Part shown: piece after piece, positions 30,194-39,657 of the stretch
Layout: every line of letters starts with the position of its first letter
How positions within the stretch are numbered: the first letter of the stretch is position 1
NCBI RefSeq assembly: GCF_021412625.1
Contig: NZ_JAKCFI010000004.1
Span: 682,001 to 746,000 of the forward strand
DNA from: Myxococcus stipitatus
GTDB lineage: Bacteria; Myxococcota; Myxococcia; Myxococcales; Myxococcaceae
Reading direction: 5' to 3'
DNA length: 64,000 bases
Made by a program: the position numbers and the translations under genes
The notes under the pieces: model-generated
Databases searched by the model: none
What the model was told of the DNA's origin: nothing
The model's input: only the letters and a program-made list of their open reading frames with translations

Positions 30194-33100
30194 ATGGTGC
30201 TCATCTATGGCTCTCAGGTGGCGATCTCCTGTAGTTCGCCCCTCGCCGTGGAGGAACTGGCTTCGGAGGCGGTGGCCACTGCCGTGGCACGTCAGGCAGC
30301 TCGCGCGGTGCTGACACTGCCGGCGGATACGCTGCTGCCGACTGGAACCCTGGATGGCACCGCGGCTGGGCACACGCCTGGCAAGCTCGACGTCAGCGTG
30401 GATGGAGCGGCGAACTATTCCATCCCGCTCTGGAGTCCAGCGGGACGTGGCGGGGTCGCGCCGTCCTTGTCCCTCCAGTACAGAAGTAGCCAGGCCAATG
30501 GCCTAGTCGGGGTGGGGTGGGGGCTGAGTGGGTTGTCGCAGATCAGCCGGTGCGCCAAGAACCTCGCCCAGGATCAGACCCTGGCACCCATCCGCTTCGA
30601 CGACACGGACCGCTTCTGCCTGGACGGGCAGCGACTCGTGCAAGTCGGCGCGGGGGCGGGTTGGACGGAGTACCGCACGGAGGTGGACTCCTTCTCGAAG
30701 ATCATCGCCCACCAGCCCGATGCTCTGGGGCCGACCTGGTTCGAGGTATGGGGACAGGATGGTCGAATCATGTCGTACGGCACGATGCAGGAGACGACCC
30801 GCTCCCGTATCGAGGGGCGACGCCTCGTCGTGGAGCCGCTCGGGACGACGAACCCCCAGCAGAACAAAAACTACGAGGGCAGGGGGCGGCTTGCGTGGAG
30901 CCTCTCGGAGGTGGCTGACCGCTCGGGCAATCGGATGGTCGTCTATTATGGGTTCTCCGAGGATGCTGCGGATGGCTACGCCTACGAGCAGTGGCCCGTG
31001 CAGATCCGATATACCTTCGGCCCCGCGGGCTCGGCACTCGCCGACGCGCAGCGCTCCGTCACGTTCTCGTATGAGTCGAGGACCGACACGAGCTTCAGCT
31101 TCGTCTCCGGATTCAAGCTGGAGACCACACGGAGACTCCTGCGTGTGGAGATGAGCGGGCCTCCGTCGGGACTGCTGCGGAGCTACAACCTTCGATACCG
31201 CAACGACAGCATCTCCTCGCGCAGCCTCTTGCGCGAAATCCAGGAGTGCGACGGCCTCGAGGTCTGCGCGCGCCCCACGGTCTTCACGTGGGAACTGGGG
31301 AACCTGGTGTTCAAGCGCCGCGAGCAGGCGATGACGGACGGAGTCACCCCTGGCAGCCTGCGCACCCTGGATGTGAACGGCGATGGCCTGGATGACCTGC
31401 TCTACATGGCCTGGTCTGATTCGAAGTGGTACCTCAGGTTGAGCCGAGCCTCTCCCGCCCAGGACCCGACGCAGGCTCCCTTCTCCGAGCCCATCGCCGC
31501 TGGACTCCCGAGCACTGGCCTCAACGACCCCACTGCGCCAGGGGTCTTCGAGGTGGGGGATTTCAATCGAGATGGTCGCGCGGACATCGTACTGCTGCGC
31601 TTCAAGGAACTCATCCCTGGGCCACCCTTGCCGGACGGGACCCATTTCCCGAATCGGATAGACTATACAGTTCAAGCCTATCGCTCGACCGGTACGTCCT
31701 TTGTCGCTGCGGGCGAGGCGCGGGGCCTCAGCCAATACGAACCCTTCTCCGTCATCTCGATGAAGCTCGCGGACCTGGACGGCGATATCCAGCCGGAGAT
31801 CGTCGTCTCCTGGGGTGCGAACAGCAACTGGGCATACCTTGAGTTCGATGGTACGACGATGTCCGCATGGACCGCTCTGCCGGAGTCCTCTGGCCGCCGA
31901 GCCATCCTGGCGGGTGATATCGATGGAGATGGGACGGTCGAGCTGTTGGCCCGCCCGGGGCCGAAGGACACCGCGGGTGTCTGGTATCATGGTTATGGAC
32001 TGACGCCGGAGGGGCAGCCGAAGAACTTCAACATCGGTCAACTTGCCAGCGAATACCTAGGACGGGTGGAGTGGTTCGCGGACCTGAACGGTGATGGGCT
32101 GCCGGACCATCTCCTGAGTAACAATTTGGGTGGAGATGTCATCGTCACGCTCAACACGGGAAGGGGATATCTGGAAGCGGGGCTCCGGATCCTGCCCTCC
32201 GACTTCGCGTTTCCTGCGTCAGTCGATGGCCTCGGCAACCGCAAGGACGCGGGAGTTCGCGTCGTCGACTTCGATGGAGACGGCCATCAGGACTTCCTCC
32301 TGGCGCGGGGGAATTTTTCATCGGCACAGACCATGTCCATACTCTTGACCCGTGGGACCTTCTTCGAGGGGCGGGTTCCGAGGGATGAGGCGGGGGAGGC
32401 GCTCTCAATGCGGGCCAACGACCAATTGTTGGATGTCAATGGCGATGGCCAGGCAGATATCATTGGCGCCGGAATCATCGGAGGGCTCAGGCTCTTCCAG
32501 CGTGTTTCCGTCAGGGCGGATTTGATGACCCACGTCCAGGATGGAATGGGCTTCCAGTCGGTTGTTCGCTACTCGCCGCTGTCGGATGGGCGGGTGTACT
32601 CGAGCGTGACGGGGACTGGCCCCTGTTACTATCCGGTGCTCTGTGTGAAGGGCGGCGGCTGGGTCGTTTCCCGGGTGGATTCGCTCGCGTCGCCGTGGGA
32701 GAGCGGCGCGCGGTTCGACTACCTCTATGCGGGGGGGCGTCGGGATGTCCGAGGGCGCGGCTGGCTGGGCTTCAGTCAACGGATCGTGAAGAACGCCGTG
32801 ACGGGTACGACGACGACCACCACGTTCGACAATGTGACGCAGGTCCAGTCGTTCTATCCGAACGCGCGGCTCCCTGTCGTGGAGACGCTCGAAGCGCCCC
32901 TGGGCGCTGGCAAGGTGTTGACGGCGGAGCGGCGCACGACTCGCTCACACGCGGTGAGAGCGGGCTCGGCGGGAGGGGAGATCCTCGCCCTCTCCGAGTC
33001 CATGGTGTTGGACAGGGAGTGGGAGACACCGCCCGCGAGCACTGGGGCCATCCTCCGTCAGAACCAGTCGACGACAGGCTTCGACACGCTTCATGGAAAT

Positions 33101-36100
33101 AAGCTCTGGGTCGAGGCTGTCTCTGGAGATGGGGAGACGTCCATCTGGGGGGCGACCTACGACGACGACGAGACCCAGTGGCTACTGGGGCGCGTGGACC
33201 GAGTGACGCAGGCCTCCGCGATACCGGCGGGCGGGTTCGTCACTCGCACCACTGACTATGACTACCAGAACGGCACGAAGCTCCTGCTGCGGGAGACGGT
33301 GGAGCCGACTGTTTCGGGCACGGAAGCCGAGGATGTCCGCCTGGTCACCACGTATCAGCGGCTGCCGAGTGGCGTGGTCGAGAAGGTGGAGCAGTCGGAT
33401 GTCCTGGGCCGCGTTCGCTCGACCACCCTTCGTTACGACGCGGAGGAGGTGTTCCCGGTCACGGCGCTCAATCATCTGGGGCACCGGACGGACTATGCGT
33501 TCCACCCTGGGTTGGGGGTCGTCGCGCTCGAGCAGGATGCGAACGGATTGCTGCGTCAGCGGAAATACGACGGTTTCGGGCGGCTGCGAAGCGAGAGTGT
33601 GGCCGGCGGCGACGCATGGTCGTTCAGCTATGGGCGGGACGAGCAGGGGCGGTCGACGTTGTCTGCTCAGTCGATGGGTGGCGAGGAGTTGTTCATTCTC
33701 CACGACTGGGCGGGACGGGAGATCTTCAAGCGAGTCCGCAACTTCGACGACTCCTACAGCGCGGTCGGCGTGAGCTACGACGGGCTCGGCAGGCCGAAGA
33801 CAGCCACGGTGCCTTATTCGGTGGGCGCGACGGTCACCCCCGCTGTTCGCTCCTTCGAGTACGACAGCCTGGGGAGACTGCAGAAGGTCATCCAGCCGGA
33901 CGGCTCGACCATCGAGCATACCTATCAGAATCGTCAGCATTGGACGAAGGACGAGAACGGCCACACCCGATATGTCGTGGAGGACCAGTCCGGACGCGTG
34001 GTGCGGAGCGTGGACGTCCTCGCGCCTGGCAACGAGTTGCTCACTCGCTACGAGTATGGCGCGTTCAGTACGCTCTCCGCCGTGGTCGATGCACACCAGA
34101 ACCGCGTATCCATGCAGTACGACCGGCTCGGACGGCCGACGAGCCTCGACGACCCGGACCAGGGGCACACCGTCACCCGGTACAATGCCTTCGGAGAGGT
34201 CCGGGAGCAGGTCGACGCGGCGGGGCTCAGCACTCGCTACGAACACGATGCGCTGGGACGCGTCGTCACGGAGATTCGAGCGGACGGGACGAGCACGTTC
34301 AGCTGGGACACCGCGGTCGACGCGAACGGCGTCGCCAACGCTCTGGGCTTGCTGGGCAGTGTGACCAACGAACGCGACCCGCAGACGACGCAGGACGATG
34401 TCTCCTCCGCGTTCGTCTATGACAGCTACTCCCGGGTCCGACAGGAGTTCAGCCGAGTCGAAGGACAGCTCTTCGACCTGGAGAGGACTTATGACGTCAT
34501 CGGACGTCTCGACACGGTGACGTATCCAGCGGTGGGGACTTCGCCTCGCATGAAGGTGCGGTATGGCTATACGCCAGCGAACACCTTGCGCCATGTCGAG
34601 CAGGTGTCGCCGGTCTCGAAGACGTTGTGGTCGGTCACCGGACGGGATGTGTCGGGACTCGTTTCCTCCGAGCAATTTGGAAACGGGGTGAAGACGACGC
34701 GCCGCCGCGACGTCGAGGGGCGCCTCCGGTTCCTGGAGACCCTGGGGCCCCAGGGCGCCGTGCAGAAGCTTGCCTATGACTACGAGCTGAACGGGAACCT
34801 CCGACATCGGGATGACCTTTTGGCGAAGGTGGGCGAGGAGTTCAGCTACGACTCGTTGGAGCGGCTCACCGACTGGGTCGTGACGCTCAACTGCAAGAGC
34901 GCGCGGACGAGCTACGAATACGACGCGATTGGCAACCTGACGCGTCGCCGGACAACGATTGGCGAGGGGGCGGGCGCCATTGTCACGGACGTGCAGTCGT
35001 CTTTCACCGGGGCGGCACCTCACGCGGTGAAGACGGCCGGAGCCTCGACGTATGGTTATGATGTCAAGGGCAATCGACGTTCGTCGTTCGACGCCGCCAC
35101 CGGGGTGAGCACGAGCATCGACTATACGTCGTTCAATCTACCTTCGAGCATCACCCGGGGAACGGAGACTTCGACCTTCGTGTATGACACTGCGCATGGG
35201 CGTGTCGCGAAGAAGCACTCGAATGGCGACTCCACGTATTACGTCTCGAATCTCTACGAGAAGCGGACTGTCGCGGGAGCAGTGGCGCATGCCTTCAAGA
35301 TCTACGCTGAGGGGCGCGCGGTCGCTCAATCAAACTGGACGACAAACGGAGCCGGTGGCCAGGCGACCGAGCTGGTCTACTTGCACGACGACCATCTTGG
35401 GACAGTGGAGAGCATCACGGATGCGACCGGAACGGTCGTGGAGCGGCGCAAGTATGAGCCGTTCGGGGAGGCGCGCAGTCCGCTGAACCCCGCGGTGGCG
35501 AAGGCACCTTCCGTAGGCGGTTCAGGAGTCCGGCTCGGGTTTACCGAGCACGAGGAGGATGCCGAGACGAGCCTTGTCAACATGCGAGGGCGTCTCTATG
35601 ATCCCAAGACAGCGAGCTTCGTGTCTCCGGACCCGTATATCCAAGCGCCCATCCTGGGGCAGTCCTACAACCGTTACAGCTATGTCTTCAACAGCCCGGT
35701 CAACTTCGTCGATCCATCTGGCTTCAGCGGTCTCTCGCTGACGTCCCGTGGCGGAGTGGCGTTCTATGATGGTCGGAACGCGTGGGGATACGAGGTCATC
35801 GATATCACGGCTCCCGAGGCTGACTGGCTGGGCCTGTCCGGAGGTGGGACAAGCTTTACCGGGAGCATGATCGGAAGCATCGCCTCGGAGATCTCCTCAA
35901 GCATCTCCCGGAGCTTCAGCATCCAGGCAGGGATACTCCGCGCAAAAATGGACATGGTAGGGGGAATCACGGACGCGGTGACGGAGCCGTTGTTCTTCTA
36001 CAACCTGGTGACGGCGGTTCGTACTACTTACGAGAAGGAAGGCCTATCGGAGGCGGTCAATCTCTTCAATCCCGTGTATCAATCATTGACATCCATCTAC

Positions 36101-36622
36101 ATGGCTTGGGATGCCTATGAGAAGGGGGATTATGAAGGGTATGGGTACAATGCATTCAACTCGGGTTTGAATGTCGTTGGTGTCGTCACGGGAGCCGCCG
36201 GGACTGCGCGTGCGACGGTGCGTACTGCGTCGAGTGTCGTTGCCGCAAGGGGGGGAACTGCTGCTGCGCCGAACGTTCCAAAGGGAACAACGGGCGGACG
36301 ACCGTTCCGCGCGGACATGACACCCGATGAGGTCGCCAGGTACGACGCCTACTGGCAAAGATATGCACCTGACCAAGTCACTCCGGGCCAGACGCGGCTC
36401 GACTTTGTTCGCGAGAGTGGACGAACGGGCCAGGTGGAGCAGTCGCGCGTGATCTACGACGAGTTTGGTCGTCAGCAATATCGGGTCGACTTCACCGACC
36501 ACATGCGAGGCCAACCGGGTCCACATTACCACTCGAATCCGCATCTTCATGAGCGGACGCCTAGAATAGGGAGTCTAGGCAAGGGCGAGCAGACTTACAC
36601 GGAGACAAGGTACAACTTCTAG
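30194..36622 (+). CDS. SpvB/TcdB-like RHS-repeat polymorphic toxin
   Basis: A giant protein of about 2140 residues. The N-terminus shows a SpvB-like start (YSIPLWSPAGRGGVAPSLSLQY, VGWGLSG). Seven FG-GAP/VCBS calcium motifs follow in residues 390-770 (for example LDVNGDGLDDLL, ADLNGDGLPDHL), then a long array of YD/RHS repeats. The RHS core ends near residue 1840 with RLYDPKTASFVSPDP and NFVDPSGF. The remaining about 300 residues are the variable effector: a hydrophobic helical linker, then a terminal domain with DFTDHMRGQPGPHYHSNPH whose histidines suggest a nuclease. The RHS shell normally encloses and releases the toxin. The first ATG (30194) may not be the true start. Confidence 0.92.
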   Translation: MVLIYGSQVAISCSSPLAVEELASEAVATAVARQAARAVLTLPADTLLPTGTLDGTAAGHTPGKLDVSVDGAANYSIPLWSPAGRGGVAPSLSLQYRSSQANGLVGVGWGLSGLSQISRCAKNLAQDQTLAPIRFDDTDRFCLDGQRLVQVGAGAGWTEYRTEVDSFSKIIAHQPDALGPTWFEVWGQDGRIMSYGTMQETTRSRIEGRRLVVEPLGTTNPQQNKNYEGRGRLAWSLSEVADRSGNRMVVYYGFSEDAADGYAYEQWPVQIRYTFGPAGSALADAQRSVTFSYESRTDTSFSFVSGFKLETTRRLLRVEMSGPPSGLLRSYNLRYRNDSISSRSLLREIQECDGLEVCARPTVFTWELGNLVFKRREQAMTDGVTPGSLRTLDVNGDGLDDLLYMAWSDSKWYLRLSRASPAQDPTQAPFSEPIAAGLPSTGLNDPTAPGVFEVGDFNRDGRADIVLLRFKELIPGPPLPDGTHFPNRIDYTVQAYRSTGTSFVAAGEARGLSQYEPFSVISMKLADLDGDIQPEIVVSWGANSNWAYLEFDGTTMSAWTALPESSGRRAILAGDIDGDGTVELLARPGPKDTAGVWYHGYGLTPEGQPKNFNIGQLASEYLGRVEWFADLNGDGLPDHLLSNNLGGDVIVTLNTGRGYLEAGLRILPSDFAFPASVDGLGNRKDAGVRVVDFDGDGHQDFLLARGNFSSAQTMSILLTRGTFFEGRVPRDEAGEALSMRANDQLLDVNGDGQADIIGAGIIGGLRLFQRVSVRADLMTHVQDGMGFQSVVRYSPLSDGRVYSSVTGTGPCYYPVLCVKGGGWVVSRVDSLASPWESGARFDYLYAGGRRDVRGRGWLGFSQRIVKNAVTGTTTTTTFDNVTQVQSFYPNARLPVVETLEAPLGAGKVLTAERRTTRSHAVRAGSAGGEILALSESMVLDREWETPPASTGAILRQNQSTTGFDTLHGNKLWVEAVSGDGETSIWGATYDDDETQWLLGRVDRVTQASAIPAGGFVTRTTDYDYQNGTKLLLRETVEPTVSGTEAEDVRLVTTYQRLPSGVVEKVEQSDVLGRVRSTTLRYDAEEVFPVTALNHLGHRTDYAFHPGLGVVALEQDANGLLRQRKYDGFGRLRSESVAGGDAWSFSYGRDEQGRSTLSAQSMGGEELFILHDWAGREIFKRVRNFDDSYSAVGVSYDGLGRPKTATVPYSVGATVTPAVRSFEYDSLGRLQKVIQPDGSTIEHTYQNRQHWTKDENGHTRYVVEDQSGRVVRSVDVLAPGNELLTRYEYGAFSTLSAVVDAHQNRVSMQYDRLGRPTSLDDPDQGHTVTRYNAFGEVREQVDAAGLSTRYEHDALGRVVTEIRADGTSTFSWDTAVDANGVANALGLLGSVTNERDPQTTQDDVSSAFVYDSYSRVRQEFSRVEGQLFDLERTYDVIGRLDTVTYPAVGTSPRMKVRYGYTPANTLRHVEQVSPVSKTLWSVTGRDVSGLVSSEQFGNGVKTTRRRDVEGRLRFLETLGPQGAVQKLAYDYELNGNLRHRDDLLAKVGEEFSYDSLERLTDWVVTLNCKSARTSYEYDAIGNLTRRRTTIGEGAGAIVTDVQSSFTGAAPHAVKTAGASTYGYDVKGNRRSSFDAATGVSTSIDYTSFNLPSSITRGTETSTFVYDTAHGRVAKKHSNGDSTYYVSNLYEKRTVAGAVAHAFKIYAEGRAVAQSNWTTNGAGGQATELVYLHDDHLGTVESITDATGTVVERRKYEPFGEARSPLNPAVAKAPSVGGSGVRLGFTEHEEDAETSLVNMRGRLYDPKTASFVSPDPYIQAPILGQSYNRYSYVFNSPVNFVDPSGFSGLSLTSRGGVAFYDGRNAWGYEVIDITAPEADWLGLSGGGTSFTGSMIGSIASEISSSISRSFSIQAGILRAKMDMVGGITDAVTEPLFFYNLVTAVRTTYEKEGLSEAVNLFNPVYQSLTSIYMAWDAYEKGDYEGYGYNAFNSGLNVVGVVTGAAGTARATVRTASSVVAARGGTAAAPNVPKGTTGGRPFRADMTPDEVARYDAYWQRYAPDQVTPGQTRLDFVRESGRTGQVEQSRVIYDEFGRQQYRVDFTDHMRGQPGPHYHSNPHLHERTPRIGSLGKGEQTYTETRYNF

Positions 36623-36635
36623 CGTGGTGCAATCG

Positions 36636-37064
36636 ATGAGCCGAGATACTGTGTCACATGGGGTGGAGTTGGTGGAGAGACTTCTGGGGCGCTGGAGTCC
36701 TGGCGACTTGGCGTATGTCTTGGAGTTTAGCCTCCGGACGACTCAGTTGGGCACGCCTGCGGATCTCTTGGTCAGGGCCTTGTTTCAGCCAAGGCCCAAC
36801 GGACCTGGGGGGTGGCCGTCTTTCTCTCGGCCATTTTTTGAGATTGAGATCGCATTTAGCGGTGTGCGCAACTTTCAGCTGCGCCAGACTGGCGGAGGAG
36901 GGGTTCAGGTCATGGGATTTGATCTGGTGGATGTATCTGGTGATGGGTGGGAAGGGGTTCGTTATCGTGCGGAGGATTATGAGGGAGGGGTGATTGGATT
37001 CATGTGCAGCGGCTTCACGGTTGTATCGGCCTCCCCTGGCAGGCTTGTTGAGTCGCCAGAGTGA
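36636..37064 (+). CDS. putative immunity protein for the RHS toxin
   Basis: A 142-residue acidic cytoplasmic protein whose ATG lies 13 nt after the RHS stop codon, the standard position for a cognate immunity gene. It is predicted mainly beta, with the stretch FEIEIAFSGVRNFQLRQTGG and the C-terminal YRAEDYEGGVIGFMCSGF. The pattern recalls small Imm families found with polymorphic toxins, but I cannot name the family. Codon use is clearly less GC-rich than in the housekeeping genes, consistent with horizontal acquisition together with the toxin tail. No other role is suggested by its surroundings. Confidence 0.72.
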   Translation: MSRDTVSHGVELVERLLGRWSPGDLAYVLEFSLRTTQLGTPADLLVRALFQPRPNGPGGWPSFSRPFFEIEIAFSGVRNFQLRQTGGGGVQVMGFDLVDVSGDGWEGVRYRAEDYEGGVIGFMCSGFTVVSASPGRLVESPE

Positions 37065-37109
37065 ACTCCAAGGAGTCCTCTCATTAGTCGGGGTTGATCG
37101 GCAGGCGGC

Positions 37110-37245
37110 CCAGAGCCGGTGGACCACCTGCACGTCCACCTCCCTCCTGGGCCTGCCCACGGCCTTGCCGCTGCAGGTGCGGCCGGTGGCTTTCACCCGG
37201 GCCAGGCCGGCGTGCACTCGGTCGTGGAGGAGGGGCTGTTTGGTG
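37110..37245 (-). pseudogene. serine recombinase remnant
   Basis: On minus, a short stretch reads LLHDRVHAGLARVKATGR and then GKAVGRPRREVDV, matching the end of the catalytic domain and the GRPR linker of serine resolvases/invertases (usual form: RxxAGLARAKAxGxxLGRPR). No complete helix-turn-helix follows in frame and there is no upstream catalytic half, so only a fragment remains. It sits between the toxin-immunity genes and the PIN-like gene and may mark how this accessory region arrived. Confidence 0.45.
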
Positions 37246-37291
37246 TGGGCGGTCTGGAGTCCAGGAGCGCTGGGCATATGATGATTGCCTC

Positions 37292-38167
37292 GTGGAGATC
37301 CAATTTGACACCGATGCCATGAGCAACCTGCTCCGCCGGCCAGCGGAGCTGACGGCTCTGATCCGTGCCGCGCGGCACGGGGCCTGGAGCGTCTTCATCT
37401 CCTTGGATGTGCTCTCGGAGCTGCTCTCGAGCTCTTCCCGGGAGCACCTCCTCACGCGCGCCGAGGGGCTCCTTCGCCTGTTCGCCGAATTGGAAGGCCA
37501 GTTCCACATTTCGCTGGGCGCCTCGGAGATCTGGCCTGTGGAGCTTGACCATGTCGTGGCGTCGACGCCACGCGCCATGGGGCGGGACGAAAGTGTTCGC
37601 ACCTTTCTCGCATACCTTGTGAGAATGGGGGACCCTTCGGCCGCAGGTGCCCGAGCGGTACGAGAGGAGCTGATGGAATGGAAGGCCGCTCGCGAGCAGC
37701 AGGCGAATGAGAACCGTTGCCGGCTCCGCACCCTCTTCAGGGAAAAGGGCCTGACCTTCCGGGGCTCGGTTGCCGATTTGAGGGGGTATGGGCCTTCCAG
37801 GGTTCTGGAGTTGATCTACACAAGCTTGCTGCGCGACACCGTGGCGCGGCCGCACTTCCCGGTGTCGAAGCTGTTCCGGAACTCGCGGAGATATCGGTCC
37901 ATCCGTACCTGGTCAGCGCTGCTGCACTTGATGATGTTCGCAGAAGCCGTCCCGCCGGACATTCTGAACCAGCATCCGATGGGGAGGTGGATGCGTTCCG
38001 GCCGGAACGACGCGTTCGACGCGGCAGTGGCCGCAGGGGCTGCGTACTCCGACCTGCTTGTCACCGAGGACGCGAGCTTGACCGAGCGCTGCCGCTTCCT
38101 GCGAAACCGCCAGTGCATTGGCTTCAGGCCGGTTGGCTTGGACGAGCTATTGCGCTTTCGGTACTGA
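37292..38167 (+). CDS. PIN-like domain protein
   Basis: A 291-residue protein from the GTG at 37292, chosen because it starts the typical PIN beta-strand VEIQFDTDAMSNLLRRP; the frame further upstream reads through the recombinase remnant. The C-terminal block NDAFDAAVAAGAAYSDLLVTEDASL supplies the conserved acidic residues expected of PIN-like ribonucleases. The 130-residue middle is helical and basic and is larger than in VapC toxins, so this is a stand-alone PIN-like protein rather than a simple VapC; no antitoxin-like gene precedes it. The ribonuclease function is inferred from the pattern alone. Confidence 0.65.
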   Translation: MEIQFDTDAMSNLLRRPAELTALIRAARHGAWSVFISLDVLSELLSSSSREHLLTRAEGLLRLFAELEGQFHISLGASEIWPVELDHVVASTPRAMGRDESVRTFLAYLVRMGDPSAAGARAVREELMEWKAAREQQANENRCRLRTLFREKGLTFRGSVADLRGYGPSRVLELIYTSLLRDTVARPHFPVSKLFRNSRRYRSIRTWSALLHLMMFAEAVPPDILNQHPMGRWMRSGRNDAFDAAVAAGAAYSDLLVTEDASLTERCRFLRNRQCIGFRPVGLDELLRFRY

Positions 38168-38179
38168 AGTGCTGCGAGC

Positions 38180-38433
38180 CCCGACTCCTGGGGCATGAAA
38201 TAGCGGGACTGGTGTCGAGCTCCCGCAGCGTGACTCACCCGCGAGCCCGGACAACAGCAGTTGCTCAAGGATGCTCGACCCCAGGTCCTTGAGGTGGACG
38301 AGGGTGCTGACGCGATTCGCCACCGTCACGACGCGCCGGTGGGCCGTCGAGACCGCCACCTGCTGGCTCTCGGCGATGGCCCTCAGGTCCACGCCACACG
38401 CCTGCAGGGCGACGACTTCGCCCAGGCGCCGCG
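38180..38433 (-). pseudogene. remnant of a coding sequence with an HTH-like segment
   Basis: Directly after the ABC permease stop, the minus frame reading LGEVVALQACGVDLRAIAES and continuing AVSTAHRRVVTVANRV has nearly all third codon positions G or C, the signature of real coding DNA here, over about 60 codons. It then fades into ordinary sequence. The segment looks like a helix-turn-helix followed by a basic helix. Upstream it would run into the permease gene in another frame, so it is a truncated fragment; the family is not recognised. Confidence 0.35.
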
Positions 38434-39657
38434 CTATGCCCGGCCCGCCGCCTGCCGCTCCCGGCGCGAGAGCGCGTCGACCGACGCGGCGACGAGCAGG
38501 ACGCCTCCGGTGACCATGAACTTCACCGACGACGACAGGGCCAGCAGGTCCATGCCGTTGGAGATGGAGCCAATCACCAGCGCGCCCAGGAGCGCGGACC
38601 ACGCCGAGCCCCTGCCGCCGAAGAGGCTGGTGCCTCCGATGACGGCGGCGGCGATGGCGTTGAGCAAGACGTCGCCGCTGCCCGAGGACTGATTCACCGC
38701 CATCAACCGGGAGGCCGCGAGGATGCCCCCCGCCGCCGCCAGCGTGGACGCCAGCGTGAAGACGGCCACGCGGATGCCCTGCACGCGGATACCCGCCCTC
38801 CGCGCGGCCTCCGCGTTGCCGCCCACCGCGAAGACGTGCCGACCGAAGCGGGTGTGACGCAGCGTCAGCTCCACCAGCAGCACCAGCCCCACGAACAGGA
38901 CCACCGCGAGCGGCAACCCCCGGTCCCAGGTGAACACCGTCACCGCCGCGACGAGGAGCCCCGACGGGACTCCCACCGTCACCACGGTCCGCCGCCACGA
39001 CGCGAGCGGGAGCCCCGCCGCCGCCCGTCGCCGTCGCCCGAGCACCACCGTCCCCACGAGCAGGGCGATGCCCACCGCCGCCGCTCCCCACGCGAGGTCC
39101 GGCGCGAAGAACGTCCTCGTCAGCGCGAGGAGCACCTCGTCGGTGAGGTTCACCGAGCCCGTCGTTCCCAGGACAGACAGCAGCGCGCCCTGCCAGCCGA
39201 GCAATCCCGCCAACGTGACGACGAACGACGGCACGCGCAGCCTTGTCACCCACAGCCCCTGGAACAGCCCCACCGCCGCGCCCGTCCCCAGCCCCGCGAG
39301 CAGCGCGGGGACGGGAGCCCAGGCGTGATGGACGTTGAGGATGGCCATCACCGCCGCCGCGAGTCCGCTCACCGCGCCCGCGGACAGGTCTATCTCTCCC
39401 AGCAGCAGCACTAGGACGAGCCCCACGGAGAGCGTGCCCATGGCCGAAATCTGGAGCATCAGGTTCGTGAGGTTGGCGGCGGACAGGAAGCGGGGATTGG
39501 CCAGCGAGAAGAGGAGCCAGATGCCGGCCAGCCCCATGACGACGGGCAGGCTCCCGAGCTCCCCCTGTGCCAGCCGGCGACGCCAGGCCGCCCACGAGCC
39601 CTTCAGCCCCGGTGCTTCCGTGACGAGGCTCGGGTCCACCGGCACCTGGGCGCTCAT
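38434..39657 (-). CDS. xylH: sugar ABC transporter permease (XylH/RbsC type)
   Basis: A 407-residue inner-membrane permease of the carbohydrate uptake class 2 family, with about ten hydrophobic segments. Diagnostic stretches are LLGEIDLSAGAVSGLAA in the first half, and AVGGNAEAARRAGIRV and IGGTSLFGGRGSAWSALLGAL in the second. The ATG overlaps the stop of the ATPase gene by 4 nt (ATGA), so translation is coupled. Together with the ATPase and the XylF-like binding protein it makes a complete importer. The middle insertion with several arginines is longer than in E. coli RbsC. Confidence 0.9.
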   Translation of the reverse strand: MSAQVPVDPSLVTEAPGLKGSWAAWRRRLAQGELGSLPVVMGLAGIWLLFSLANPRFLSAANLTNLMLQISAMGTLSVGLVLVLLLGEIDLSAGAVSGLAAAVMAILNVHHAWAPVPALLAGLGTGAAVGLFQGLWVTRLRVPSFVVTLAGLLGWQGALLSVLGTTGSVNLTDEVLLALTRTFFAPDLAWGAAAVGIALLVGTVVLGRRRRAAAGLPLASWRRTVVTVGVPSGLLVAAVTVFTWDRGLPLAVVLFVGLVLLVELTLRHTRFGRHVFAVGGNAEAARRAGIRVQGIRVAVFTLASTLAAAGGILAASRLMAVNQSSGSGDVLLNAIAAAVIGGTSLFGGRGSAWSALLGALVIGSISNGMDLLALSSSVKFMVTGGVLLVAASVDALSRRERQAAGRA

